DNA of 64,000 bases. Origin: CAWBAT01 sp963810905. GTDB lineage: Bacteria; Acidobacteriota; Terriglobia; Versatilivoradales; Versatilivoraceae. A program made the position numbers and the translations under genes. The stretch is taken from NCBI GenBank assembly GCA_963810905.1, contig CAWEPG010000005.1, positions 11,428 through 75,427 of the forward strand. Direction: 5' to 3'. This document shows, one piece after another, positions 63,578 through 64,000 of this stretch. Below the pieces are notes generated by a model, which searched no databases, had not been told where the DNA came from, and worked only from the letters and a program-made list of their open reading frames with translations. Position 1 is the first letter of the stretch, and every line of letters starts with the position of its first letter.

Positions 63578-64000
63578 ATGAGAGTTGCCGGGTTAATTAT
63601 TGCAAGTGTTCTGCTGTCCTGTGTCTCGGCTGGTGCTGGTGATTTCAATGGCCTGGTCGTTGGAATATCGGATGGCGACACGATTACCGTCCTTCACGAC
63701 GGGAGAGGAGAGAAAATCAGGCTCTACGAGATTGACGCACCCGAAAAGGAACAAGCCTTCGGAAACAGGGCCAAGCAATGTGTCGCCACTCTTGCATTCG
63801 GAAAAAAGGTTAAAGTCGAAGTTAAAGATCAGGACCGCTACGGGCGCACAGTCGCTGACGTGATCTTGCCAGAAGGGAGAAACCTGAATCGAGAGATTGT
63901 GAAGGCGGGTTTTGGGTGGTGGTATCGCAGATATGCACCAAACAATGCAGATCTAAAGGTGCAAGAATCTGAGGCACGGGCAACTAGACGAGGATTGTGG
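63578..64000 (+). CDS. Staphylococcal-nuclease-like protein, 3' end outside window
   Basis: 141 residues are visible from the ATG at 63578 with no stop before base 64000. A signal peptide (about 1-20) is followed by the nuclease fold: D34 in SDGDTITVLHDG, R48, D53 and E56 in KIRLYEIDAPEKE, and R90 in DRYGRTVAD, so the catalytic set is complete. It matches the nuclease at 48384 over most of its length. It probably is secreted. The gene is in a region with integrase scraps. Confidence 0.9.
   Translation, partial: MRVAGLIIASVLLSCVSAGAGDFNGLVVGISDGDTITVLHDGRGEKIRLYEIDAPEKEQAFGNRAKQCVATLAFGKKVKVEVKDQDRYGRTVADVILPEGRNLNREIVKAGFGWWYRRYAPNNADLKVQESEARATRRGLW

Noticed and set aside
1..64000. CRISPR arrays, rRNA genes, replication origin
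   Set aside because: No short-period repeat-spacer array, rRNA-like sequence or DnaA-box cluster was seen on reading.

Overview
The window carries no rRNA or other marker that names the host. Its gene content (secreted PQQ dehydrogenase with an inserted cytochrome c, several DUF1080 proteins, DUF1549/DUF1553 plus DUF1501 genes, many exported glycosidases, an exported RraA, PilZ, GYD and CPXCG proteins, about 50% GC by eye) fits a free-living, polysaccharide-degrading soil or sediment bacterium of the Acidobacteriota, or less likely the Planctomycetota/Verrucomicrobiota. This placement is inference.

Layout. 1-11.4 kb is ordinary chromosome: an ArsC-like gene end, an FAD amine oxidase, a B12-type radical SAM enzyme, a cupin, a cold-shock protein behind a structured leader, a small HTH protein, the PQQ dehydrogenase, tRNA-Ser(CGA), tadA, a DUF1080 protein and a TPR protein. 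11.4-16.0 kb is a four-gene corrinoid methyl-transfer operon: UroD-type methyltransferase, corrinoid protein, DUF1638 protein and a RACo-like reductive activator. 16.4-40.8 kb is a sugar region: an exported ManD-like dehydratase, a GH38-type mannosidase, DUF1080, a broken beta-helix glycosidase, two GH36-type alpha-galactosidases, an NCS1-type permease with a small membrane partner, a GH106 rhamnosidase, an exported RraA and a second UroD-like protein. Inside it lies a separate group of three genes: an XRE regulator, a stand-alone cyanophycin-synthetase N-terminal domain and a 71-residue protein. 41-43.4 kb holds PilZ, CPXCG, a frameshifted radical SAM gene and a GYD protein.

43.8-64 kb is accessory and partly decayed. 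Three copies of a tRNA-Arg-like 3' half (43825, 52841, 55799) mark nested or repeated integrations. The first interval carries an exported protein, an ICMT-like methyltransferase, a diguanylate cyclase, a probable group II intron remnant, an orphan Flp pilin, a divergent HTH/nuclease pair and a large adenylation-carrier-ATP-grasp fusion. The second carries a PqqD-like protein followed by a small exported-looking peptide and a dead tyrosine integrase. To the right lie a multiply frameshifted DUF1549/1553-DUF1501 operon, a second integrase remnant, a HiPIP and a second staphylococcal-type nuclease that runs off the window. Sequence around 44.2-44.4 kb is repeated at 62.7-63.1 kb, so the two nuclease-bearing segments look like related elements.

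Best candidates for undescribed biology: the PqqD/peptide cassette, the A-PCP-ATP-grasp enzyme, the stand-alone CphA N-domain with its XRE neighbour, and the hairpin-bearing 112-bp direct repeat. Frameshifts cluster in a few genes while ORFs of 860-1200 residues are intact, which favours real decay over general sequencing error, though error cannot be excluded for the single-frameshift radical SAM gene.
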